From G965205725 sp965205725 (GTDB lineage: Bacteria; Pseudomonadota; Gammaproteobacteria; Pseudomonadales; Halieaceae): 64,000 nt of DNA. Location of the stretch: assembly GCA_965205725.1 (NCBI GenBank), contig OZ242189.1, positions 1,178,001 to 1,242,000 of the forward strand, written 5' to 3'. The notes beneath the pieces were generated by a model. It was not told the DNA's origin. It made no database searches and saw nothing but the letters and a program-made list of their open reading frames with translations. Within the stretch, counting starts at the first letter, position 1. Each line of letters opens with the position of its first letter. Shown piece by piece: positions 8,546-17,016 of the stretch. The position numbers and the translations under genes were made by a program.

Positions 8546-9562
8546 ATGTGGTCATATATGGCCATCAACAACCCGACATCCCCGGCGCAGTACGTCATTA
8601 TTCTGCTGGACCTGGCGCGGCAACAAGGTGTTTCTGCAGCGGACATTCTTGCTGACACCAGCCTCGACCCCGCGAGCCTGTCCACCATTGGCGCCAGGGT
8701 CAATGAAGATGACTTCCACCACATCATCAACAAGACCTACCTGCTGACAGGTGATCGCGCACTTGGCTTACATCTTGGCAGCCGCCTCAATCTGAGCGCA
8801 CATGCAACCGTAGGACAGGCCTTTATGACCTGCGAGAACCTTGAACAGGTTTTAAACTTCTTTCTCAAGTACTACCATATTCTCGCACCGGCCCTGGACA
8901 TTGATTACACGCAACACGATGGCCGCTGCTGGTTAATTCCCGACAATCGTCAAGACGACCTGCCTCTGGAGTTTGGTTACGAGTTACTGTTCGCGGCACT
9001 GCACCACAACATAAAGTTACTGGTGAACAATCCTGATATGGTATTCCGGGTAGAGCTTCCCTATCCAGAACCAGATTATGTCAGTGAATATAGAGCGGTG
9101 TTGGGAGACGACCTGCACTTCAATGCCGGGGTGGGCAGTATTTCACTGAGTGATGAGTGGCTCGACTCGCCGCTACCTTCCTCCAACCCTGCGCTGCTGG
9201 AATTGTACGAACAGGAATGCCAGCGGCTATTGGCCGACCTTGAAGAGCAGGACAGCTTAAGCGAGCAAACCACGCAATTGCTGAGGAAGCTTGAGGGACA
9301 CTATCCGCAAATGCCTCAGGTGGCGGACATATTGAATATGAGCCCGCGCACTTATCGCCGCAAACTTTCGAGCGAGGGTGCTTCTTTTCAACAACTGCTC
9401 GACGATGTACGCACCGAACACGCCACCCATTACCTTAAAACGACGCAACTGCCGCTCGCTTCTATTGCCTATATCATTGGCTTTAACGATGTGTCCAACT
9501 TTCGCCGGGCCTATATCAATTGGACCGGCATGACCCCAAGAGAAGCCAGGAACCACCATTAA
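8546..9562 (+). CDS. AraC-family transcriptional regulator
   Basis: A 338-aa regulator. Residues about 20-210 match the N-terminal Arabinose_bd-type domain of the OruR/ArgR/FAD-linked group (SLDPASLSTIGARVNEDDFH, then GQAFMTCENLEQVLNFFLKY). The C-terminal ~90 residues are the AraC double helix-turn-helix, ending with LASIAYIIGFNDVSNFRRAYINWTGMTPREAR, the family signature. An alternative ATG lies 15 bases downstream (8561). It is divergent from the diiron protein gene. A truncated sulfotransferase gene start follows 4 bases after its stop. Confidence 0.9.
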   Translation: MWSYMAINNPTSPAQYVIILLDLARQQGVSAADILADTSLDPASLSTIGARVNEDDFHHIINKTYLLTGDRALGLHLGSRLNLSAHATVGQAFMTCENLEQVLNFFLKYYHILAPALDIDYTQHDGRCWLIPDNRQDDLPLEFGYELLFAALHHNIKLLVNNPDMVFRVELPYPEPDYVSEYRAVLGDDLHFNAGVGSISLSDEWLDSPLPSSNPALLELYEQECQRLLADLEEQDSLSEQTTQLLRKLEGHYPQMPQVADILNMSPRTYRRKLSSEGASFQQLLDDVRTEHATHYLKTTQLPLASIAYIIGFNDVSNFRRAYINWTGMTPREARNHH

Positions 9563-9566
9563 TCAG

Positions 9567-9680
9567 ATGCAGTCATTATTTGATGCACAAGAGGTGCTGG
9601 TGCGCGCGCGGTTTTGGAAACCGGGGGCTGGAACCCGGAAATCCAGCAAGCCGGGTTCTGTTGCCGGGCACTGTCATTAA
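9567..9680 (+). pseudogene. Truncated 5' end of a second sulfotransferase gene
   Basis: The first 11 codons read MQSLFDAQEVL, nearly identical to the N-terminus of the intact sulfotransferase at 12399-13556 (SLFDAQEVL), and 24 bases of DNA (TATTTGATGCACAAGAGGTG onward) are identical. After VRAR the similarity stops and the frame ends at codon 38. A paralogous gene seems to have lost everything but its start. The remainder of the gap to 9866 has no recognisable coding content. Confidence 0.6.
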
Positions 9681-9868
9681 CGGCTTCTCGCGGTAAGGCT
9701 GAGCGCCAGGCCAAAAGATCATCCTGTGCACAGCGTATGAAGTTGATAAACAGCCAGCTATATACCGACCCTTATCAGAAAAAAAGCGACCCTGGGGCGT
9801 GACAACAGCGGCGCCAACATTCGCCTGATGGTGAAGAGGCGAGAACTGGCTGCCTCCGAGAGCATCTA

Positions 9869-11039
9869 GTGTAGTGTATTAAACTAATTATTGATTTGAG
9901 AGTGCATGTCTTGCGCGGCCCACTTTCTCCAGAATCTCTCCCGCAGACTTTGTCCAAACAAATGGCTTTTTATCTTCATTGTGTCTCTCAATAAAATCCA
10001 TGATAGTCTCTTCCAACTGTTGTACTGATGTGAATACACCACGACGCAGCCGCCTTTCTGTCAACCATCCAAAAAATCTCTCCACCAGATTTAGCCACGA
10101 AGAACTCGTTGGAATAAAGTGTAAGTGAACTCTCTTATGACGCTTAATCCAGTTCTTCACTGTTTCGTGTTTGTGCGTCGCATAGTTGTCAACGATAAGG
10201 TGAAGGTCTAACTCTTTGGGTGTTTGTTTCTCCACAGTCTTCAGAAACGCCAAAAACTCCTGGTGCCGGTGACGCTTCTTACACTCACCGATAATATCAC
10301 CCGTCAGGGTGTTCAGTGCCGCAAACAAGGTGCTTGTACCATGACGCTTATAGTCGTGAGTCATGGTTCCGGCGCGTCCTGGCTTCATCGGCAATCCCGG
10401 CTGCGACCTATCCAGCGCTTGAATGGAACTCTTCTCGTCAACACAGAAAACAACGGCATTCTCTGGCGGCGATACATACAAGCCAACGACATCGCGTAGC
10501 TTGTCTTCAAAGGCAGGGTCGCTGCTCACCTTGAATCGGGCAACCAGGTGTGGCTTCAAACCAACTTCTCGCCACACTCTGTTTATAAAGGAGTGATTAA
10601 TTCCCATCACTTTTGCCAAACCTCGGGTCGTCCAGTGGGTGCCATCCTTGGGTTTTTCCTGCGTGGTTATCTTGATGACTTTCGAACGCAGCTTTGCCTG
10701 GTCCGCAGAATTCTTGCCGCCGTGATTAGCCCCTCTGGGTAAATCTTTCTCTATCCCCTTAAGCCCTCTCTCGAAAAAACGATTGCGCCACCGGCCCACT
10801 TTGTTGGCATCAATTTCCAGCTCTTCAGCAATCTTGTAGTTGGGAATATTTTTTGCAGCGAGCAGAATGATCCTTGAGCGCTCTACCAATCGTACCGGTG
10901 TCGTTTTGCTCCTAACCTGTTTTTCCAACTGCTTTTTCTCTTGCGCTGATAAAGTGATGTCTATTTGGGCGGGCATTGGCTTCAAATGGGTAGTGAATGA
11001 AGCACTTTATATAACATGAATCAGTTCAATACACTACAC
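9869..11039 (-). mobile_element. IS630-family insertion sequence, complete
   Basis: A 1171-bp element bounded by inverted repeats: left GTGTAGTGTATTAAACTAATT, right (reverse complement) GTGTAGTGTATTGAACTGATT, with two mismatches in 21 positions. It is flanked by TA dinucleotides (9867-9868 and 11040-11041), the target duplication expected for IS630/Tc1 elements. One intact transposase gene fills it. The right-hand TA together with the adjoining base gives the purU stop codon. Near-perfect ends and an intact gene suggest a recent insertion. Confidence 0.92.
9888..10985 (-). CDS. IS630-family transposase
   Basis: A 365-aa transposase with an N-terminal helix-turn-helix region (residues about 15-75, ERSRIILLAAKN...NYKIAEELEI), a second winged-helix part, and a DDE catalytic core: Asp in VVFCVDEKSS, Asp in LHLIVDNYATH and Glu in LNLVERFFGWLTER. 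All three residues are present and there is no frameshift, so it should be active. It occupies the whole IS element on the minus strand. Confidence 0.95.
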   Translation of the reverse strand: MKPMPAQIDITLSAQEKKQLEKQVRSKTTPVRLVERSRIILLAAKNIPNYKIAEELEIDANKVGRWRNRFFERGLKGIEKDLPRGANHGGKNSADQAKLRSKVIKITTQEKPKDGTHWTTRGLAKVMGINHSFINRVWREVGLKPHLVARFKVSSDPAFEDKLRDVVGLYVSPPENAVVFCVDEKSSIQALDRSQPGLPMKPGRAGTMTHDYKRHGTSTLFAALNTLTGDIIGECKKRHRHQEFLAFLKTVEKQTPKELDLHLIVDNYATHKHETVKNWIKRHKRVHLHFIPTSSSWLNLVERFFGWLTERRLRRGVFTSVQQLEETIMDFIERHNEDKKPFVWTKSAGEILEKVGRARHALSNQ

Positions 11040-11908
11040 TAGTTAAACACCACGCATTTGTTACCGCGCACGATAACCCGGTCTTCAAGATGGTAGCGCA
11101 GCGCTCTCGATAACACAGATTTCTCAACGTCTCTGCCCAATCGAACCAGGTCATCTTTGTTCAGGCTGTGATCAACACGAATCACATCCTGTTCAATGAT
11201 CGGCCCCTCGTCCAAATCCTCCGTCACATAGTGGCTGGTGGCACCAATTAGTTTCACACCGCGCTCATAGGCTTTCTGGTAAGGGTTGGCACCGATAAAG
11301 GACGGCAAAAAACTGTGGTGAATGTTTATCAGATGGCCTGCATACTCCTCACACAAAGCTGGCGGAATAATCTGCATATAGCGCGCCAGCACCAGTGTCT
11401 CGGCTTCATGCCTGCGCACAATTTCCGCTGTTTTCTCAAACGCAGCCTGCTTGTCTTCCCTGGGTACCGGCACATGGTGAAAAGGAATGCCGTGCCATTC
11501 CACCATATTGCGCAGATTGTCATGGTTAGAGATCACGCAGGGAATGTCGCAATCCAGCTCACCGCTGTGCCAGCGATGCAGTAAATCTGCAAGACAATGA
11601 GAAGCGCGGCTGGCCAGCATGACGACTGTTTGTTTTTTCGCCGAATCGCGCATATACCACTGCATTTGGTAGCGTTCGGCCAGCTCGGCAAACGTGGTAC
11701 GAAACTCCTCCAAACTGACACCGAGTGAATCTGCGCGAATTTCATTACGCATGTAAAACCAGTCGTGCTCGGCATCTGAATGGTAGTTCGCCTCGCTCAG
11801 CCAACCGCCGTGGTCTGCGACCATCTTCGACACGCTGGCGACAATGCCAACCTGATCGGGACAGGAAATAACCAGTCGGTAGGTGTGTACCCTTTGCTGC
11901 TCACTCAT
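11039..11908 (-). CDS. purU: Formyltetrahydrofolate deformylase
   Basis: A 289-aa PurU, which hydrolyses 10-formyl-THF to formate and THF and so supplies formate for purine synthesis and balances one-carbon pools. Residues 1-90 form an ACT domain (RLVISCPDQVGIVASVSKMV); the rest is the formyltransferase-fold hydrolase with LINIHHSFLPSF (catalytic His) and GATSHYVTEDLDEGPII (catalytic Asp region). The IS630 element starts exactly at the stop codon (AAC TAG), leaving the protein unchanged but separating the gene from its native downstream sequence. Confidence 0.95.
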   Translation of the reverse strand: MSEQQRVHTYRLVISCPDQVGIVASVSKMVADHGGWLSEANYHSDAEHDWFYMRNEIRADSLGVSLEEFRTTFAELAERYQMQWYMRDSAKKQTVVMLASRASHCLADLLHRWHSGELDCDIPCVISNHDNLRNMVEWHGIPFHHVPVPREDKQAAFEKTAEIVRRHEAETLVLARYMQIIPPALCEEYAGHLINIHHSFLPSFIGANPYQKAYERGVKLIGATSHYVTEDLDEGPIIEQDVIRVDHSLNKDDLVRLGRDVEKSVLSRALRYHLEDRVIVRGNKCVVFN

Positions 11909-11942
11909 GGACTCGGCCTTTGCATCGCCAGGTTTGTATCAA

Positions 11943-12218
11943 TCAATGTGTTGATCGGTCAGAGAATCCAGATACCCATCGGTAAAATTCATCTTCCAAA
12001 GTGGTGTGCTGCCACAACCCGCTCACCTTATCGACATCCTCATCCCTACCTTGCTCCGCATCACCGCGCAGGTAGCAAACAGGCACCTGGTCGCGCCCGC
12101 TCCAACACAGTCGGACTTGATTGAGGTCTATGCCAAACTGCGCCTGAGCTAAAGTAGTGCTTCCAGTCAACCTCGACACCTCGAAAGTTCTGTGCGAGGT
12201 CAGATTGAAAAGTCTGTA
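11943..12218 (-). pseudogene. C-terminal fragment of an unrecognised protein
   Basis: An open frame of about 91 codons ends at a TGA at 11943 (TTLEDEFYRWVSGFSDRSTH at its end). It has no credible start, is preceded in frame by a stop, and its upstream side runs into the MITE at 12229. Composition looks protein-like (DLNQVRLCWSGRDQVPVCYL) but I do not recognise the family. The simplest reading is the tail of a gene cut by the element. Confidence 0.4.
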
Positions 12219-12228
12219 TCAGCTCTTT

Positions 12229-12391
12229 GAGACCTTTGCACGAAATCCATTTCACCGACATGCTGTGGTCGCCTAAAGGCGCCTGCTGTGGGTAAAAGCG
12301 TACTCAACCGGTCATTGATACGCATAAACTCACTCATCGCATGGGTTTTTGCCTGGCCTGTCAGCGACATCATCTTCCGTGCAAAGGTCTC
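12229..12391. mobile_element. MITE with IS5-type ends (163 bp)
   Basis: GAGACCTTTGCACG at 12229 is matched by its exact inverse complement ending at 12391. There is no transposase inside. TTT flanks both ends, a possible 3-bp target duplication. The same terminal sequence occurs at 42322, 46441 and 53884, the last next to an IS5-family transposase relic. It lies 8 bases after the sulfotransferase stop codon. Confidence 0.75.
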
Positions 12392-12398
12392 TTTATTT

Positions 12399-13556
12399 TC
12401 AAGTACTCGCATATTGAGAAGTATAGAATGCAAATCGCTCTCTGACTTGCTCTTCACTCAAACCAAATTGATCAAGTTTATGACCGTGCTTGCCATACTT
12501 GGCCTGGGGATGGCTATCGATATGCGTCTGCAACGCCACCTGAATCTCATCGGTTATTTCGATGTTGAAGTAGTTGTAAATATCGGTAACGGTTCCCATC
12601 GAATCTGATACAAAACCATCGTGGCTGTAATCGGTGAAACGTTCTTTGGGCAGTATTTCGCGAGCCCGCAGGCCTCGCTCCAGGGAGCTGGCATACCACT
12701 CCATCACCTGCTCGCCCAGCCAGCCAGTGTCAATTTTTGATGCGTCCTTGTTCCACATGTTTTGCGCCATCACCATCCGTGTCATGGAACTGATAGATGA
12801 GCTCACACTCACCACATCGCGGTGCCCCCACACGATAGAGGCATCGGGAAATACATCGACTATTTCGGGTAGTGCCCACATATGGGCGGGCGCCTTCAAA
12901 ACCCAGCGCTGGGCCGGGCGCTGCCATTGTAGAAGTTTGAGCTGGTCGCGGTACTCTCGATAGAGTGGTTGCAGATCATGCTGCATAAACCAACTGCGAT
13001 AAGGCTCTAACATAATCTCCCAGCCCGTTTGCACACCGTCGAAGGAGTATTGGTGCATCATCACACACTCCTCCGGCAAATCAGGGTGGGCGTAATGAAT
13101 TTTATCGAACTCCGGGTCGCGGTTGGCTTCCATGTATTCAACCATGCCATCGTGGCGCGGGTCTGGCATGCCTAACTTCCAACCCGGCAAAGGTTCCGGG
13201 CAATAAATCTCCCACAGCAATAATGACTTGGTATAGGGGTCTGCGGAGAGAAGATTAACCAGTGCAGAGGTGCCAGTGCGCGGCAGGCCCGTCACAAACA
13301 TGGGCGTTTCCAGTGTTTCCTGCAAAATTTCCGGATGCTGATCGTAAGCCGCCTGAATCTTTAGCCGGGTGACCAGCTTGGCAATGACATGATTGCGACA
13401 ACTCTGACGGCTGGACTCGTCAACGACATTGCGATCATAGGTTTCCAAAAGCACATTCAGGCCTTCGCGAAACCAATGATCGCCAAAGTTATCCAGGCCG
13501 GTGGCCGCTGTGGCCGCTGCCAGCACCTCTTGTGCATCAAATAGAGACATTGTCAT
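12399..13556 (-). CDS. Sulfotransferase family protein
   Basis: A 385-aa PAPS-dependent sulfotransferase. The 5'-phosphosulfate loop is seen as MFVTGLPRTGTSALVNLLSA (residues about 93-112), and the 3'-phosphate-binding region as KAPAHMWALPEIVDVFPDAS followed by WGHRDVVSVSSSISS. No transmembrane segment is present. Such enzymes in marine gammaproteobacteria are often found near lipid or steroid genes, but the acceptor here is unknown. The next gene upstream is the lysine-rich protein, behind its own terminator. A truncated paralogue start lies at 9567. Confidence 0.85.
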   Translation of the reverse strand: MTMSLFDAQEVLAAATAATGLDNFGDHWFREGLNVLLETYDRNVVDESSRQSCRNHVIAKLVTRLKIQAAYDQHPEILQETLETPMFVTGLPRTGTSALVNLLSADPYTKSLLLWEIYCPEPLPGWKLGMPDPRHDGMVEYMEANRDPEFDKIHYAHPDLPEECVMMHQYSFDGVQTGWEIMLEPYRSWFMQHDLQPLYREYRDQLKLLQWQRPAQRWVLKAPAHMWALPEIVDVFPDASIVWGHRDVVSVSSSISSMTRMVMAQNMWNKDASKIDTGWLGEQVMEWYASSLERGLRAREILPKERFTDYSHDGFVSDSMGTVTDIYNYFNIEITDEIQVALQTHIDSHPQAKYGKHGHKLDQFGLSEEQVRERFAFYTSQYAST

Positions 13557-13657
13557 GGGCCGTATAAAACCATCGACCGGCCCAAATAACCAGCTCCAAA
13601 TGAATGTACCGCACCACCATCTTCATCGGTTCCCAGGGAAACCCTTGCCACCGGTAT

Positions 13658-13685
13658 ATAAAAAGCCGACCCGGAGGCCGACTTG
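13658..13685 (-). terminator. Rho-independent terminator of the lysine-rich protein gene
   Basis: Read on the minus strand, AAGTCGGCC and GGTCGGCTT pair (with two G-T wobbles) around a short CG-rich loop, then TTTTTATA follows. It starts 14 bases after the stop codon at 13699. Confidence 0.7.
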
Positions 13686-13698
13686 ATTATCTTGGGCT

Positions 13699-14304
13699 TT
13701 AGCGCTTTGCGGCGGCCTTCTTTTTCGCTGGTGTCTTTTTCTTGGCTGCGGTCTTTTTCTTGGCCGCAGTCTTTTTCTTGGCCGCGGTCTTTTTCTTGGC
13801 CGCGGTCTTTTTCTTGGCCGCGGTCTTTTTCTTGGCCGCGGTCTTTTTCTTGGCCGCAGGCTTTTTCCTGGCCGCCGATTTTCTCCTGGCCTTCCGTTTG
13901 GCCTGCATGGCTGCTGCCTTTTCTACCGCCGCCGCCGCTCGCTCCGCTGCCTTTGCTTTGCGCTCTTCAAGGACCGCATCGGTCTTTAGCGGCACTAAAC
14001 GCTCCACCGCATCCGCCAACAACTTGGCAATCGCTGAAACGGTATCAGCCATTTGTCTGGCCTGATTGAGCAAGTCTTCCACTTGTTTGCGGTTCTCAGA
14101 CGTCGGCTTTTTACGCAGCGATGCGCGGGCTTTCTTCAGCCGCTCATTGGCAGCCTTTTGCTTCTTGCGCGCCGCAGACAGTTCACGCTTACCTTTATCG
14201 ACAGCTTTCTGTGCATCTTTTACAAGCCGAGCGCGCAGTTTTTCAACTTCCCTGTTCGCCTGCTGCGCCATCTTCATTGCCTGGGCAAACTCTTTTTCTA
14301 ACAT
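13699..14304 (-). CDS. AlgP/histone H1-like lysine-alanine-rich protein
   Basis: A 201-aa very basic protein. Residues 1-110 are predicted largely helical and coiled-coil-like (EFAQAMKMAQQANREVEKLR). The C-terminal ~55 residues are repeats of KKKTAA, encoded by about seven 18-bp units. This layout matches the AlgP/Hp1 group of pseudomonads, H1-like proteins thought to bind DNA and shown in Pseudomonas to affect alginate genes. Near-identical DNA repeats make the tail prone to length change. Apparent reading frames on the opposite strand are artefacts of these repeats. Function in this organism is inferred only from the tail. Confidence 0.75.
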   Translation of the reverse strand: MLEKEFAQAMKMAQQANREVEKLRARLVKDAQKAVDKGKRELSAARKKQKAANERLKKARASLRKKPTSENRKQVEDLLNQARQMADTVSAIAKLLADAVERLVPLKTDAVLEERKAKAAERAAAAVEKAAAMQAKRKARRKSAARKKPAAKKKTAAKKKTAAKKKTAAKKKTAAKKKTAAKKKTAAKKKTPAKKKAAAKR

Positions 14305-14730
14305 ATGCCTTCACTCCCGTGAGTATTGGATACCACTATCACTAGTGTAGGGACAAATGACACATTTACCAGCCCTAATAATAACCTGGCGCAAACTTGT
14401 CAAATATATCAATGCAGCGGATTACCTCATCTATAATAATTCGCCGGGGTTTTAGCACCTTACCAGTAGCATAACCGGGTTTGTCGGCACGCCACTGTGG
14501 CATAGACCCAGCGCGATGGTGGCGAAAGTGTTCCAATTGACGCCGCTCCAGCCAGGGCAACTGTGGACGACTTGAGAGGTCTGCCACTGGCCTGTGTACC
14601 ACCCTGGAGTTTGATCCACTGCGCGACGAGGGCACTTTTTGTCAGCACAAATTGGCCCCTGTCACACAGGGTTCCCGTTACAAGGACGGGTATACTTTTG
14701 CTTTTTTGGCACAGCACACGGGTATTAACC
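14305..14730. other. Intergenic region upstream of the lysine-rich protein and acyl-CoA synthetase
   Basis: A 426-base divergent spacer. It must hold promoters for both flanking genes, but no strong sigma-70 pair stands out. On the minus strand a frame ending at 14375 (tail IDIFDKFAPGYY) is open for about 86 codons and could be a gene tail, though no family is recognised and no start is convincing. Confidence 0.3.
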
Positions 14731-16300
14731 ATGAGAGATAGCATCCACCACCCACCGTTAATGGCCCATATGTTGATAGACGGCCTGAATCGATACAATG
14801 ATGAGCCCTGCCTGTATTTGGGGGACAGGGTAGCGAGTTATGCCGATGTGCGCAGGTCTACCAGCCAAATGGTACAGGCACTGCAAGCAAAAGGACTCGG
14901 CAAGGGTTCCAAAATCGCAGTGATTGCGGCCAACAGACCGGAAGTACTTGCTAATATTGCGGCGATGCAAATCAACGGTTCTATCGGCTCACCGCTGCAT
15001 CCTATGGGCTCGTTGGGCGATCACAGCTATGTGCTGGACCATGCGGAGATCGACGCACTGGTTTTTGATGCCCCCCTCTTCACCGCGCGCCGCAGAGTTG
15101 AAAGAGACATTTCCCGAGTTAATTGTATTGGGCCTTGGCCCTAATGACATTGGCGACGACTACCTGGCACTGGCCGAAACTTTTAAACCACAAGCCTTGG
15201 TGGCAGCCGATGTAGAGCCGACGGATGTGTCCTCCATCACTTACACGGGTGGCACTACCGGCAAACCCAAGGGTGTGTTGAGTACCTATCGCGCAACCGC
15301 TTATATGACCATGATTCAAATGGCGGAATGGGAATTGCCTGAAGATTTGCGCATGTTAATTGCCACACCTCTGTCTCACGCGGCAGCCGCCTTCTTTATT
15401 CCCGTGCTGCAAAAAGGCGGTGCTTTTTATGTCATGCAGGGTTTCAGCCCCGATGAATTTTTCGACGCGGTAGCACAGCACAAAATCACTGCCACCATGT
15501 TAGTACCAGCGATGCTGTATTTTCTGCTGGATTCGCCGCGCTCGGCCACAGCGGACATGTCGAGTATGGAAACCATTTTCTATGGTGCTTCTCCCGTGAG
15601 CCCGGCACGCTTGCAGGAAGGTATCGAAAAATGGGGCCAGATTTTCTATCAGTTTTTTGGTCAGTCAGAGGCCCCCATGGTGCTGGCCAATATGAAGAGG
15701 AAAGAGCACGACTTGAGCAAACCAGAACGGCTCAGCTCCTGCGGCCGCCCCGCTCCCTGGGTTCATTTGGAATTACTGGATGACGACAATCATCCAGTGG
15801 CAAAAGGTGAGCTCGGCGAGATCTGCGTGCGTGCACCTTTGGTGATGAAAGCTTACAAAGACATGGTCGGGCAAACTGAGGAAGCCATGGGCGGCGGCTG
15901 GTTACATACCGGTGATATCGGCAAGTTCGATGATGATGGATTTCTCTATATCGTTGATCGCAAGAAAGACATGGTGGTGACTGGTGGTTTCAATGTATTT
16001 CCACGTGAGGTGGAGGATGTCATTTCAGGTCACACAGCGGTGGCACACGTTGCAGTGATTGGCGTACCCGATGCAAAATGGGGCGAAGCGGTTAAAGCGG
16101 TTGTTGTTCTAAAACCCGGCCATGAAGCCAGCGACACTCTCAGTGATGAGCTGATCCATTTGGTCAAAGCAGCCAAAGGGTCAGTGCAAGCACCCAAGTC
16201 AATTGACTATATTGATGCTATTCCGCTCACTGCCGTTGGCAAGCCCGACAAAAAAGCAGTGCGGGCCAAATACTGGGGAGATGGCCGTGCGGTTGGCTAA
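14731..16300 (+). pseudogene. Acyl-CoA synthetase (AMP-forming), split by a single-base frameshift
   Basis: Residues from ATG 14731 (MRDSIHHPPLMAHMLIDGLN) give the N-terminal domain of an ANL-superfamily ligase. After about codon 113 the frame changes by one base and the rest continues to 16300. The second part has the P-loop SSITYTGGTTGKPKGVLSTY, the A5-like FGQSEAPMVL, the A7 LHTGDIGKFDDDGFLYIVDRKKDM and the C-terminal GKPDKKAVR with the catalytic Lys. The change lies in or next to a run of six C at about 15070; removing one C joins the two parts as VFDAPSSPRAAELKETF. It is either a recent inactivation or a sequencing error. The substrate would be a carboxylic acid, possibly a fatty or steroid side-chain acid. 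Confidence 0.8.
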
Positions 16301-16305
16301 CAAGT

Positions 16306-16557
16306 GTATGCCTGTTTAGGCCGGGTCGGTCCACCGCCAATGCTGTGGAACGCTGTTTTAAAGTGCTCTGTCAAAGAACATGCGCCCAGTGGATTCTGAA
16401 GGGAGATATCAAGGCCTGCTTTAATCATATCAATCATGGTTGGCTATATAAGCAGCTTCTGATGAATCGGAAGATAGTGTGGAAATGGAGTTGTCGCTAC
16501 CCCAATAAGCCAACGGGTTGGAGGTACAGGAAGTACTTTGCCTACTTTGAGAGCTGA
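16306..16557 (+). pseudogene. Group II intron reverse transcriptase fragment
   Basis: The frame reads LFRPGRSTANAVERCF, then AQWILKGDIKACFNHINHGW, the RT-1/RT-2 region of group II intron-encoded proteins (family form: EGDIKxCFDxISHxWL). The first catalytic Asp is retained but the protein ends after about 80 residues, and the flanking frames hold no RT-5 YADD motif or maturase domain. It starts 5 bases after the acyl-CoA synthetase stop. It is a scrap of an intron that once sat at the edge of this island. Confidence 0.75.
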
Positions 16558-17016
16558 TCACGCAGAGTTGCCAGGGTACCGTCGTGGATTGTTCGTAAAG
16601 CCACTGTCACGCCAGGACGGGCCCATTCGGAATAAAGTCATTGACTTGTCCATAGCTAAACCCGCTCTTTGATTACGCGCCCGCCATGCGGAATCTGGCC
16701 TACAGAACTCATGCCAGCGAGCCTTTGAGCGATAGCTTGCGCTTTCCTGCACGATGATGCCGTCAAAACACTGCTCTACCCGGGATTACGCGGAGTATTG
16801 AAGAATGGACGATCTCAATTCGAGAGTGGAACTGGACATGGAACTGGAAAGCGACTCTGAATCAGTTCATTATCCTCTTTGGTAACAGGCTGGCTGTTTG
16901 CTATAAACCGACCGTTGACATAGTTGGATTTACACCCTCTCTAAAACTGGCAGGCACCAGTAAAAACGGGTAACTGTCAGATCAAGTCTGCTCTTCTACA
17001 CTTTTATGGAGTAAAA
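16558..17016. other. Non-coding junk between intron scrap and defence locus
   Basis: About 460 bases with stops in all frames at short intervals and no recognised protein similarity. It presumably contains the promoter for the next gene near its right end. A TGGAGT ribosome site lies at 17005-17010, 7 bases before the ATG at 17017. Confidence 0.4.

Noticed and set aside
13683..14069. Open frame on the plus strand with repeated FSWPRS peptides
   Set aside because: It is the complement of the KKKTAA repeats of the lysine-rich gene; the repeat keeps all frames open. The minus-strand protein has the family layout and a terminator.
14375..14635. Possible minus-strand gene tail in the divergent spacer
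   Set aside because: No start, no ribosome site and no recognised family; kept only as a remark in the spacer entry.
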